Source of the DNA: Clostridia bacterium
GTDB taxonomy: Bacteria > Bacillota > Clostridia > Christensenellales > Borkfalkiaceae
Reading direction: 5' to 3'
Length of the DNA stretch: 64,000 nt
Assembly (NCBI GenBank): GCA_017507005.1
Contig: JAFWBT010000007.1
Location: forward strand, 23,682 to 87,681
Numbering within the stretch: the stretch's first letter is position 1; every line of letters starts with the position of its first letter. The position numbers and the translations under genes were made by a program. Under the pieces are notes generated by a model. It was not told where the DNA came from and made no database searches. It saw only the letters and a list, made by a program, of their open reading frames with translations. This document shows, piece after piece, positions 35,663-43,859 of this stretch.

Positions 35663-36622
35663 ATGAAAAAGTTAGCAAAAATAGCTACGACGCTCGCGGT
35701 TGCGTTAGGATTAAGCGCGTGCGGCGCCGCGCCTCAAAACGGCGAACAAAGCACGGAAAGCGCAGAACAGATTATGCAGATTACCACGGCGCAAGGGTTG
35801 GTGAATTATCTATTAGGGTATTTTGAGTCGGGTAGAGAGCAGTATATCCTCGATAGAAACGTCGAGTTCACGCAAACTACGCATTTCGACCGTACCTATA
35901 TGGATATTTACGGCGAACAAGTGCTGGTGGAGTTCGCGCCGACGACGGATACGTTTAAGAGCAAGGACGGCAGCTATTATTATGAATTTACCGGCTATCT
36001 GTTCGGCTCGCATAACGTGCCTGCGGAATATTATTTTATGGAGACGCAAAAAACAAAGCAGTACGGGCTGCAAGAGGAATTGAAGCGGTACGTTTCGTTT
36101 GTTTCCAACGAGGATAGATTTCAGCAGTACGGCGTGATAGACGAGACGGTGGAAAAATCAAAACGGGATTATTATTGGGAGTATGAAAACGCCGAGGAGT
36201 ATGCGGAGCTGCACAAACGGAATACGTTTGGGATTTTGCATATGTATTTCAATAATCAGATTTTCGCCTTTGCGCTCAATGGGGATTTTTCTGATTTGAC
36301 GGATGAGAATTACGACTATACACGGATTAAGGAAATAGAGATATCGCAGGTCGGCACGAGGGTAGATTTTTCGTTTACCACGGAAGATTTGGACGGCGCG
36401 GCGTACGGTGGCGATTCTGACAAGCAGGTGTTTACGGACGTAGTGGGATTCGTAGACGTGGCGAGCTACGAGCTGTATTTTAACACCCATTGGAAAGTGT
36501 ATAAAGGGGATTTGCTGTGGAACGAGCGAAAATCCGAATTTTCCGTTACGCCTAACGATGAGGATATTTCTTTTGTTTTGGATAGGGAGTACGAACTGAG
36601 CATAGACGCAAAAGAGTGGTAA
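35663..36622 (+). CDS. Lipoprotein of unknown function
   Basis: A 319-residue protein with a type II signal peptide (LGLSAC, Cys about 20). The mature part is rich in Asp, Glu and Tyr, with alternating hydrophobic strands and no motif I recognise. It is a single-gene unit with its own consensus promoter. It is probably anchored to the outer face of the membrane. Confidence 0.7.
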   Translation: MKKLAKIATTLAVALGLSACGAAPQNGEQSTESAEQIMQITTAQGLVNYLLGYFESGREQYILDRNVEFTQTTHFDRTYMDIYGEQVLVEFAPTTDTFKSKDGSYYYEFTGYLFGSHNVPAEYYFMETQKTKQYGLQEELKRYVSFVSNEDRFQQYGVIDETVEKSKRDYYWEYENAEEYAELHKRNTFGILHMYFNNQIFAFALNGDFSDLTDENYDYTRIKEIEISQVGTRVDFSFTTEDLDGAAYGGDSDKQVFTDVVGFVDVASYELYFNTHWKVYKGDLLWNERKSEFSVTPNDEDISFVLDREYELSIDAKEW

Positions 36623-36694
36623 GTGCATAATAAAAAATTGATTTATTTGATATATCAGAAAAAGTGCTATGAGAAATAAAAAGGAGGGAAGTGG

Positions 36695-37150
36695 ATGAAA
36701 AAATGTTCTAGAACATATTTACTAGTAATTGCTCTATTGTTGTTCGCTACATTTTTTTCTATGTCGCTAACTCCTGTGCATATGGACGACTGTCAACATA
36801 CAGTTTGTGAACATTGCCAAGAAATCGTTGCGGTCGAAAATGAAGTAAACGCTATGTTGGAGGGACACGGCGAATGTGGAGAGACCGCTTGTGAAACGTG
36901 TGTTTTTATAAGAAAACAAATAGAACAATTAGAGGAACTAAAAGTAACGGAACATTCCTGCCACGAGGCTATATGTGACACTTGTGCGCGCATAATATTG
37001 CGAATGCGTTTGCAATTATTTGTTTGTGCTTTGGCGATATTTGCGTTGGTGTGTGCAACGAAACAAACAACCAGTCTTATTATTAAAGAAAAAACGCCTA
37101 GGGATAGAGCGTTTACTTTGTTTGCTTTAAAAGTAAGGCTAAACGATTGA
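36695..37150 (+). CDS. Cys-rich two-membrane-segment protein of the ABC locus
   Basis: Not a family I recognise. It has 151 residues: an N-terminal membrane segment (7-27), an outside domain, a second segment (107-123) and a short basic tail. The outside domain has three C-x4-C-x2-C motifs at a 28-residue period: C33/C38/C41, C61/C66/C69 and C89/C94/C97, with His beside each. This suggests extracytoplasmic metal (Zn or Cu) binding, or less likely haem or disulphides. Strong AAGGAGGG site. It heads an AT-rich locus with an ABC transporter that also has His/Cys clusters. Confidence 0.65.
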   Translation: MKKCSRTYLLVIALLLFATFFSMSLTPVHMDDCQHTVCEHCQEIVAVENEVNAMLEGHGECGETACETCVFIRKQIEQLEELKVTEHSCHEAICDTCARIILRMRLQLFVCALAIFALVCATKQTTSLIIKEKTPRDRAFTLFALKVRLND

Positions 37151-37311
37151 TAAATTGAATATAGAGTAAAAACATGGTCTTTGAACACAGCCCTTATTCG
37201 GGGTATGTGCTTTTTGGCGTGTTTTTACACAATTGACGGGCATTCTAAGCGTAAAGGGCGAGAAGGCTCGTTTTGTTATTCTTTTTAGTATTAAAATAGG
37301 AGAAAAAATTT

Positions 37312-37971
37312 ATGATAGAAATAAAAAATCTTACAAAACAGTTTCAGAACGAAACAGAAATTGATTATAAGGACATTGTTTTTGAAACAGGGAAATCGTA
37401 TATGTTGCTTGGGGCTTCGGGGTGTGGCAAATCCACGCTTTTGAATATGATAGCTGGAATATTGTCCCCAACGCAAGGCGAAATTATCATTGATGGTAAA
37501 AACATGTCGCAGAGTAATCAAAAAGACAGAGATAAATTCCGCATTCAAAATATAGGTTATATTTTCCAGGATTTTAAATTGATTAACGATATGACGGTGT
37601 TAGATAATATCAATATTTTACGTTTGGAAGGAATAGATACTTCCAACGCAGTGATGTTGTTGAAGGATTTGGGAATAGAAGAAAAGAAAAATAGCAAAGT
37701 GAAACATCTTTCAGGTGGGCAAAAACAACGTGTAGCCATTGCGCGCGCATTAATCAAAAAACCGAAAATTATTCTTGCCGACGAGCCGACAGGCAATTTA
37801 AATTTTGCGATTGGGGAGCAGGTCATAAAGGAATTGGTGAAGATATCGCAAGGAAATACGCTGATAGCCGTTACGCATGATGAACGGTTGTCGAAATATT
37901 TTGATGAAGTCATTGATATGAATGAAATGACGGGCGGTATGCATGACGTCGTAGAAAAGGAGGTGTTCTAA
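37312..37971 (+). CDS. ABC transporter ATP-binding protein (LolD/MacB type)
   Basis: A 219-residue ATPase with Walker A GASGCGKST (about 34-42), signature LSGGQ, Walker B IILADEPTGN and an H-loop THD. The short form and the FtsX-type permease that starts at the base after its stop place it in the MacB/LolCDE class, which works as a mechanotransmitter and not as a classical importer. It resembles the ATPase of zinc-regulated Zrg-type loci by context only. Confidence 0.9.
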   Translation: MIEIKNLTKQFQNETEIDYKDIVFETGKSYMLLGASGCGKSTLLNMIAGILSPTQGEIIIDGKNMSQSNQKDRDKFRIQNIGYIFQDFKLINDMTVLDNINILRLEGIDTSNAVMLLKDLGIEEKKNSKVKHLSGGQKQRVAIARALIKKPKIILADEPTGNLNFAIGEQVIKELVKISQGNTLIAVTHDERLSKYFDEVIDMNEMTGGMHDVVEKEVF

Positions 37972-39180
37972 ATGTTACGGTTTGCTTTAAAGAATATGGC
38001 GATTAAGAAAATACAAAATATTTTAATCGTATTATCTATTGTTATTTCTGCGGGGATTGCGGTACTTGCCTATAACGTCGCAAATCAAGTTAGCGATGGA
38101 ATTACCAAAGGTGCTAGCTATTATTCTGTGATTATTGGTCCATCGGGAAGCCAAACACAACTCGCTATGAACACAATGTATTTCACGGATGAACCTTTAG
38201 GAACTATTCCTTATTCGGTGGTAACAGATTTAATGCAGGATGGAACGAAGGTAAAATCGGTGGTTCCGTTTGCGATGGCTGATAATTATAACGGCTATAA
38301 CGTAGTAGGAACAACGACGGATTTTTTGAAGGAAAAAACGGTGAAAGAAGGTACCATGTACGAGGATAATGAGATTTTGCAGGCGGTTGTTGGACATAAC
38401 GTAGCAAAATATAACCGTTTGAAAGTGGGGGATATTATCCATACTGGACATTCGATAAACAGCGCGGAATTACACGCGGAAGGGATTACGGTCGTGGGGA
38501 TATTGGAAGAAAGCCATTCTGCATACGATAATATCGTTTTTACACAACTGCGAACGTTATGGCATATGCACGAACATACCGAAGACGACGCCCATGAAAC
38601 TGAGGAGGGGCATGAACACGGTAGCGGCACTGTTTGCGCGGTTTTGGTGAATGCAAAAAATCCTGCCTATGCGATGCAACTTGTCAGTGAATATGATGGA
38701 AAAATCATTACGGCGGAAGATGGAGATGTGTTTACGTTGCAAGCAATCGAGCCAATGGATATCGTGCGTGACATTTTAAACGAAGCGGACGATACGCAAT
38801 ATATCGTATTTATTTTATGCGGTGTGATTTTGCTAATGAATATTATGATTATATCGATTATTACGCTGTTGAATATGTATCATTCCGCGAAGGAAATTTC
38901 CTTAATGCGTTTGATAGGTATTAGTATGAAGAAGATAAATCTATTATATATTATTCAAAACGGGATAATCGGTTTTATTTCCACGTTGTTGGCGTTTGGA
39001 TTATCAAAAATATGTTTATTGCTTATGAATAATTACGTTGCGAGTATGGGCGTGGTGTTGAATATGGGTATGGTCTATCCTATGGAATTCGTCATTTTAT
39101 TGGCGGTATTTCTAATTAGCGTTATTCCGACTGCCATTTGGACGTTCTGTATGTCGAGAAAAGACGGGGTTAGGGATTAA
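37972..39180 (+). CDS. FtsX-type ABC permease with His-rich extracellular loop
   Basis: A 402-residue permease with one N-terminal and three C-terminal membrane segments around a large outside domain, the MacB/FtsX layout. The outside domain holds a His/Asp/Glu cluster at about 197-218 (MHEHTEDDAHETEEGHEHG) followed by a Cys, a likely metal-binding loop as in zinc transporters. It begins immediately after the ATPase stop. Together with the lipoprotein-like partner downstream it looks like a metal-handling transporter. Confidence 0.85.
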   Translation: MLRFALKNMAIKKIQNILIVLSIVISAGIAVLAYNVANQVSDGITKGASYYSVIIGPSGSQTQLAMNTMYFTDEPLGTIPYSVVTDLMQDGTKVKSVVPFAMADNYNGYNVVGTTTDFLKEKTVKEGTMYEDNEILQAVVGHNVAKYNRLKVGDIIHTGHSINSAELHAEGITVVGILEESHSAYDNIVFTQLRTLWHMHEHTEDDAHETEEGHEHGSGTVCAVLVNAKNPAYAMQLVSEYDGKIITAEDGDVFTLQAIEPMDIVRDILNEADDTQYIVFILCGVILLMNIMIISIITLLNMYHSAKEISLMRLIGISMKKINLLYIIQNGIIGFISTLLAFGLSKICLLLMNNYVASMGVVLNMGMVYPMEFVILLAVFLISVIPTAIWTFCMSRKDGVRD

Positions 39181-39195
39181 AGGAGCGTAGGAAAA

Positions 39196-40203
39196 ATGAA
39201 AACTTTATGGACAAAAATAAAAGAATTTTTTAATAAATGCACATATATGAAATGGCTTACACCCGTCCTCTTGATTGTTATAATTGCAACGGCTTTCGTG
39301 TTACCGTCAGCCTGCAAAGAAAAGACGATTGACGAGAGAAATGCCACTAAATTAAGCTTTAAAGCGGCTGCCGAATACGATTATTTAAAAACGTTGGATG
39401 GGGAATTAGTGACCATCAACGGCTATATGGCGACAAGTTCACCCGTAGATGGTTCCTTTATGTTTTTGATGAATTTGCCTTATCAAAGTTGTCCGTTTTG
39501 CGTGCCGAATACTTCGCAGTTATCCAACACTATGGAAGTGTATCCTAAAAAAGGGGAAGCTTTCGATTATACAACGCAAGCAATTAAAGTTATTGGAACC
39601 TTGGACGTTGCCGATAATAAAGACGAACCATTTACAGATAAATACGGCTATGAATTTAATTACAAAATAATAGACGCTACGTATGTAATATTAAAATCGG
39701 AAGAAATGTCAGCCGACTTGGCTTTATGGCAGAAAATTGCCGAATCGGATATTATCAGTGAAATTTATCAAATGTATGATTTTGTTAATTTTACTTGTTC
39801 TTGGAATGAATATTTTGTAAATAGCTATATAGACGAAGAAGGGACGGTACATACAGGCTATTATTTGTATGCAAGTGATGCGGAATATTATCTGTTTACG
39901 GAAGACGCACAGTGGAATTTTGGAACAAAGGAAAATTATTTTACGGATATTATACATAAAATCCAAAAAATTGATGAAACGGCTTTTCAAGATCTAGTGG
40001 AAAATGTGCAACAGGCAGAAATGTTAGCGAATAAAGCGATGACGGAACTAAAAAATGGAAATTATACTTATGAAATAAGGTATGTTGAAAAATTCGGGAA
40101 GGAAGATCGTATTTATACGCTAGATATAGGAGAGGAATTATTAGAGGAAATGAATTTATTGTATAGAGGTTTTTCCAATTGGCTAGGGAGTTGGGAAATG
40201 TAA
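39196..40203 (+). CDS. Membrane-anchored partner protein with C-P-F-C motif (DUF3299-like)
   Basis: A 335-residue protein with a basic N terminus, one membrane segment (about 20-36) ending in PSACKE, possibly a non-standard lipobox. The domain at about 60-160 has VTINGYMATSS, then QSCPFCVPN (C99, C102), then beta strands, which resembles the DUF3299 proteins found with Zrg-type ABC genes in Proteobacteria. A second helical domain follows. It starts 15 bp after the permease, so it is the same operon. The family match is from memory of the pattern and needs a profile search. Confidence 0.6.
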   Translation: MKTLWTKIKEFFNKCTYMKWLTPVLLIVIIATAFVLPSACKEKTIDERNATKLSFKAAAEYDYLKTLDGELVTINGYMATSSPVDGSFMFLMNLPYQSCPFCVPNTSQLSNTMEVYPKKGEAFDYTTQAIKVIGTLDVADNKDEPFTDKYGYEFNYKIIDATYVILKSEEMSADLALWQKIAESDIISEIYQMYDFVNFTCSWNEYFVNSYIDEEGTVHTGYYLYASDAEYYLFTEDAQWNFGTKENYFTDIIHKIQKIDETAFQDLVENVQQAEMLANKAMTELKNGNYTYEIRYVEKFGKEDRIYTLDIGEELLEEMNLLYRGFSNWLGSWEM

Positions 40204-40250
40204 AGAAGTGATAAAAATATTTTCTTTCAGTTTTATTTTGGCTCTTTTGT

Positions 40251-40402
40251 TGGCGCAGAGAAGAGGATTCTCGCCTTTAGCGGCGCGCCCCGGTGGACGA
40301 TTATTAATCGTCCAGTTTGCCGTGGAGTTTGTTGTAATAGAGGCTTGCGTTGGCAAACCATTTTGCTCCCGCAAAACGCCTCCTACCCTCGAATCCTCTT
40401 CT
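40251..40402 (-). mobile_element. Small tRNA-Ser-derived repeat element
   Basis: One end (40251-40270) is a 20-bp exact copy of the 3' end of the tRNA-Ser at 40458. The other end (40389-40402) is a 14-bp inverted copy of its T-arm, so the element has 12-bp terminal inverted repeats. Just before the copied tRNA 3' end is a hairpin with loop GCTAAA (CGCCTTTAGCG on plus, 40272-40282), and inside is a perfect hairpin GGACGATTA/TAATCGTCC. The element beside tRNA-Leu (61987-62166) shares the GCTAAA hairpin. No protein is credible. Confidence 0.6.
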
Positions 40403-40419
40403 AATTTTCGTGTGACAAT

Positions 40420-40456
40420 AAAAAAGAGATATGTCCTTTTGACATATCTCTTTTTT
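40420..40456. terminator. Terminator after tRNA-Ser
   Basis: A 16-bp perfect stem AAAAAAGAGATATGTC / GACATATCTCTTTTTT with a 5-nt loop. It works on either strand. Confidence 0.9.
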
Positions 40457-40457
40457 A

Positions 40458-40548
40458 TGGCGCAGAGAAGAGGATTCGAACCTCCGGTAAGCTTCAGACC
40501 TACACACGATTTCCAATCGTGCTCCTTAAACCACTCAGACATCTCTGC
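40458..40548 (-). tRNA. tRNA-Ser (GGA)
   Basis: 91 nt including encoded CCA. Acceptor stem GCAGAGA/TCTCTGC with discriminator G, anticodon loop TTGGAAA (anticodon GGA), a long variable arm as expected for Ser, and T-arm GGAGGTTCGAATCCTC. Confidence 0.96.
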
Positions 40549-40655
40549 ATTGAATAGACGCTCTCTCAAAAGCGCCTATTTATATTACTGTATTTTTTGA
40601 AAAAATGCAAGCGTTTTTGCCTTGCTTTCATAAAATTCTTTAAAAATTATCAAAA

Positions 40656-42395
40656 TTATGCGTTCGGCTTGTAACAGTTGCACGCCGCGCCGCTCGGTAA
40701 AAAGCCCGTATCCGAGCATTTTCCGCATACGAATTGCGGCGTCAGCTCCGTTTCTTTTATCCCCATTTCCGACAAAATCGTTTTTCGTTCCGCCAAAAGG
40801 CTCTGCTTTTGTTGCGTCAGGGCAGGGAGCGTTGTCGGCTCGAACACTTCCGCTTTTGCCAAGGCGATTTCCATTTTGGAAAGCTCCGTCGTAATCTCCT
40901 TAAACCGCGTGTTTGCGTTCGCTTTTGCGATAAATTTTTCCGCGCGCGTTTGCGCCTTTTCGCGAAGTAGCGAATAGTAACGTTCTCTGTCCGATTTGGC
41001 GTTTACCGCCTCGATGGCGGGGTTGGTATACCCACGCGAATTTTGGCTTGAACTCGTACCTGCCCCCGTCGTTTTGTTTTCGGGGATATCGTTCAACGCG
41101 TACACGCCCCCTTGTTTCCAGTCGGAGAGGATTTTGTTCATATAGGGGATAGGGTTCGCGCTCGTCGCGCTGCGTTTTGCCGCTTCTAATATCATTTCGT
41201 CGGAGAATTTCCAGTCTCTCCACGTCTTGATTAAGCACAAATTCACCGCCGTCTTTTTCATCGTGCCGCAAATTTCTTGAATTTTCGTGAACAGCTTTAA
41301 TTCGTCGTTCTTTTCCTTTAAAAATTCCTTTACGCCCTCTTTCGTTACGACGCCGTCGGCAAACAGCTTTTCCAGCAGCGTGTTCATAGACGCAAAATCT
41401 CCACGCGACGTTTTCATACAAAAGAGCGCGACGTCCAAAAGGGAGCTTTCTTCAAAACCGCACGTATACCATTTTTCGGTGTATTCGTCGATATAGGGGG
41501 CAGGATTGGGGATTTTTACACCCAGTTTTCTGCCGATACGGAAGGTGAGGTTTGCCAGCATTTCGCGGTCTGCCAAATACGCGTCGATTTCGCTCGCTTC
41601 CATTTTACCCTTTTCCGCCAGTTCGTCCAACGTCAAATCCAACGCGTTCATCGAGCCGCGTTTTAAACGTTTCGCCGTAGCCAAAACTCCGTCCTTCGCA
41701 AAACCCATTTCCGCCCATTTTTTATACAGCGCGTAGTCGCTCTCGTCGGGCGAACGCTGGAAAATAGACAGCGCGGTGAATACCGCCGACAGGTCGTTTT
41801 CGTGCGCGTTATAGGACGAGAGTTCTTTTTCTACCTGCTCGTACGTTGTGATACCGCTACGCATCAGCTTTTTCGCTTTGTTGAAAATATACGAAGGGGA
41901 AATCGCCTCGCCCTGCTTGTTGATGCAATATTCCGCAATCAGCAAAAACGCCTGCGGCTGCATATTGTTCTCTTCCAAAAAGTGCATATATTTGACGTAA
42001 TCGCCCGAGGAAACGAATTTGCCCACCCGTTGCATTTTACGTTGCAGCTCTTTGTTGAAATCGGTATACTGCTCGTAATGCACGCGTTTGGGCTTGCCCA
42101 CAGCCGCCTTAACGGGCAGATATTGCACGGTAAACGGCTCACGCGAGAGGATTTCTACAAGGTCGTAATCCTGCCAAAACTCGAACGCGTCCGAGATTTT
42201 TTCCTCGGTCGTTTTTAATACTTCCGCCATGGACGAAATGCTGAATTCAAAGCTGTTGTTTTGGCACAAATACAAGCCGTAAAGATATACTTTTACGGCA
42301 AACCCGTCCGCTTCGGGCAGATATTTGGTGACGAATTTGTTTTCAATCAGCGTATAGGTGTTGTCAACGTCTTTGGAAAAAGTGCAAAACGCCAT
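40656..42395 (-). CDS. DnaD-domain replication protein with C-terminal zinc motif
   Basis: A 579-residue protein with an N-terminal DnaD/DnaB winged-helix region (to about 130), two or more DnaB_2-like helical repeats (about 200-400), and a C-terminal coiled coil ending in CGKCSDTGFLPSGAACNC, the Zn motif usually seen at the N terminus of DnaC/DnaI helicase loaders. Such proteins help load the replicative helicase (dnaB at 54.5 kb). The linker near residues 425-450 is built from two copies of the 28-bp motif. No DnaC ATPase is adjacent, so the Zn motif may be a fusion remnant or a real interaction module. Confidence 0.8.
   Translation of the reverse strand: MAFCTFSKDVDNTYTLIENKFVTKYLPEADGFAVKVYLYGLYLCQNNSFEFSISSMAEVLKTTEEKISDAFEFWQDYDLVEILSREPFTVQYLPVKAAVGKPKRVHYEQYTDFNKELQRKMQRVGKFVSSGDYVKYMHFLEENNMQPQAFLLIAEYCINKQGEAISPSYIFNKAKKLMRSGITTYEQVEKELSSYNAHENDLSAVFTALSIFQRSPDESDYALYKKWAEMGFAKDGVLATAKRLKRGSMNALDLTLDELAEKGKMEASEIDAYLADREMLANLTFRIGRKLGVKIPNPAPYIDEYTEKWYTCGFEESSLLDVALFCMKTSRGDFASMNTLLEKLFADGVVTKEGVKEFLKEKNDELKLFTKIQEICGTMKKTAVNLCLIKTWRDWKFSDEMILEAAKRSATSANPIPYMNKILSDWKQGGVYALNDIPENKTTGAGTSSSQNSRGYTNPAIEAVNAKSDRERYYSLLREKAQTRAEKFIAKANANTRFKEITTELSKMEIALAKAEVFEPTTLPALTQQKQSLLAERKTILSEMGIKETELTPQFVCGKCSDTGFLPSGAACNCYKPNA
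41048..41119 (-). repeat. Dispersed 28-bp motif, copies 10 and 11 (inside the DnaD-like gene)
   Basis: 41092-41119 reads G-G-V-Y-A-L-N in frame. 41048-41075 has exact AAAACG with centre ACGGGGGCAG but is read in another frame (T-T-G-A-G-T-S-S). They lie 16 bp apart in an inter-domain linker. Confidence 0.8.
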
Positions 42396-42468
42396 GGAAA
42401 TCCCTCGTATGTACGAATTTTTACTATGTGTAAATTAGGAAAAATTTTATTCTTTGATTGTACTTTTC

Positions 42469-42497
42469 TTGCTTTCTTTAAAGAAATAGTGTATAAT
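42469..42497 (+). promoter_or_regulatory. Possible promoter of sbcDC
   Basis: TTGCTT (42469-42474), 17-bp spacer, TATAAT (42492-42497). Confidence 0.5.
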
Positions 42498-42631
42498 AAA
42501 ATAGAATAGGTATCCTATCGCCCTTTTTATAGAGCGTACGACTATTATAACCTTTTTCTTATGCAAAAGCAAGGTGTTTTTACAAACTTTTGCAAAAAAG
42601 AAAAAAAGTATTTTCCAAAGGAGGAGCGCCC

Positions 42632-43795
42632 GTGAAGATATTGCATACGTCCGATTGGCATATCGGCAAACGCCTGATGGGGCGCGAACGCCTTGACGAG
42701 CAGGCGGAGGTGCTCGACGAGATTGCCGCCGTGTGCGAAAGAGAGAATATCGAGCTAGTGTTGCTCGCAGGCGACGTTTTCGATACGTATACGCCGAGCG
42801 CGGAAGCGGAGGATTTGTTTTTTACAAAAATCAAACGTATCGCAGGCGGTGAGCGCGCCGTTTTAATCATCAGCGGCAACCACGACGACGGGGTACGGCT
42901 TTCCGCCGTTGCGCCGCTGTCCGAAGAACAGGGGATTTATATCGTCGGGAACGCCCGTAATGCGTTAAAGGTTACCAAGGACGGGTATAGGAAAACCCAC
43001 CCGATTGCGTCGGGAAAAGGCTACGTCGTTTTTGAAAACGAACGTGGTGAAAAAGCGTTCATCTCAACCCTGCCCTATCCCAACGAGGCAAGATTTAAAG
43101 AAGAAAAGAGTGAATTGCCCTACGTCGAGCAGATGAAAAAATGGATAGACGAGGGGGAGAGCGGCAACGTAGAGGGTTTGCCGTCGGTGTTTATGGCACA
43201 CCTGTTCGTGGCAGGCGGCAGTGTATCGGAGGGCGAACGCGAAATCGATTTAGGCGGCGCGCGCGCAATCCCCGTAGACGCCCTGCCTCACAGCAATTAT
43301 ATCGCGCTTGGGCATTTGCATAAAAAACAACATATGGGCAAGGGGGATTGCTATTACAGCGGTTCGCCGTTGCAATATTCCTTTGACGAGAGCGCGGATA
43401 AGGGCGTGAAAGTGTTCGACCTTACGAGCGAGGGCGTGCGTGATTTAAAAGATGTACCGCTGACGAAAGGCAAGCGTTTGGTACGACTAGAAGCGGTGAC
43501 CGTCGAGGACGCGTTGACGCTGCTCGATAGATATGAAAACGAGCTAGTGGAATTGCGTATCGTGCTGTCTGCACCGCTGACGACGTCGGACGCGCAGGCA
43601 CTCGCCGCCAAACGAAATCTCGTATCGCTGATTCCTGAAATCCGTACGGAAGAGAGTGTTCACTTCCACTCCCGAAAAGGCTTGTCGGACGAAGCGTTGT
43701 TTACGGCGTACTACCGCACGGCGTACGATAGCGAGCCGAAACAAGAGCTGAAAGAGCTGTTTTTAAAAACGCTCGCAGAGATACAAGAAAAATAA
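42632..43795 (+). CDS. sbcD: Exonuclease subunit SbcD (Mre11 homologue)
   Basis: Metallophosphoesterase nuclease that with SbcC opens hairpins and trims DNA ends. It has HTSDWHIG (5-12), GDVFDTY, SGNHDDG and GHLH, the Mre11 metal-ligand motifs. The GTG at 42632 is chosen since GGAGGAG lies 7-8 nt before it and homologues start MKILHTSDWH; the longer frame lacks a ribosome site. It has 387 residues, normal for SbcD. sbcC follows after 64 bp. Confidence 0.93.
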   Translation: MKILHTSDWHIGKRLMGRERLDEQAEVLDEIAAVCERENIELVLLAGDVFDTYTPSAEAEDLFFTKIKRIAGGERAVLIISGNHDDGVRLSAVAPLSEEQGIYIVGNARNALKVTKDGYRKTHPIASGKGYVVFENERGEKAFISTLPYPNEARFKEEKSELPYVEQMKKWIDEGESGNVEGLPSVFMAHLFVAGGSVSEGEREIDLGGARAIPVDALPHSNYIALGHLHKKQHMGKGDCYYSGSPLQYSFDESADKGVKVFDLTSEGVRDLKDVPLTKGKRLVRLEAVTVEDALTLLDRYENELVELRIVLSAPLTTSDAQALAAKRNLVSLIPEIRTEESVHFHSRKGLSDEALFTAYYRTAYDSEPKQELKELFLKTLAEIQEK

Positions 43796-43859
43796 TTGAC
43801 GAAAATATACTTATAGACGGCTTATCCGTCGCGGATAGAACGCTGAAAAGGAGGAACGT

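Noticed and set aside
40183-40600. Frames of 70-130 codons on both strands around tRNA-Ser
   Set aside because: They cross the tRNA, its terminator and the tRNA-derived repeat; no ribosome sites.
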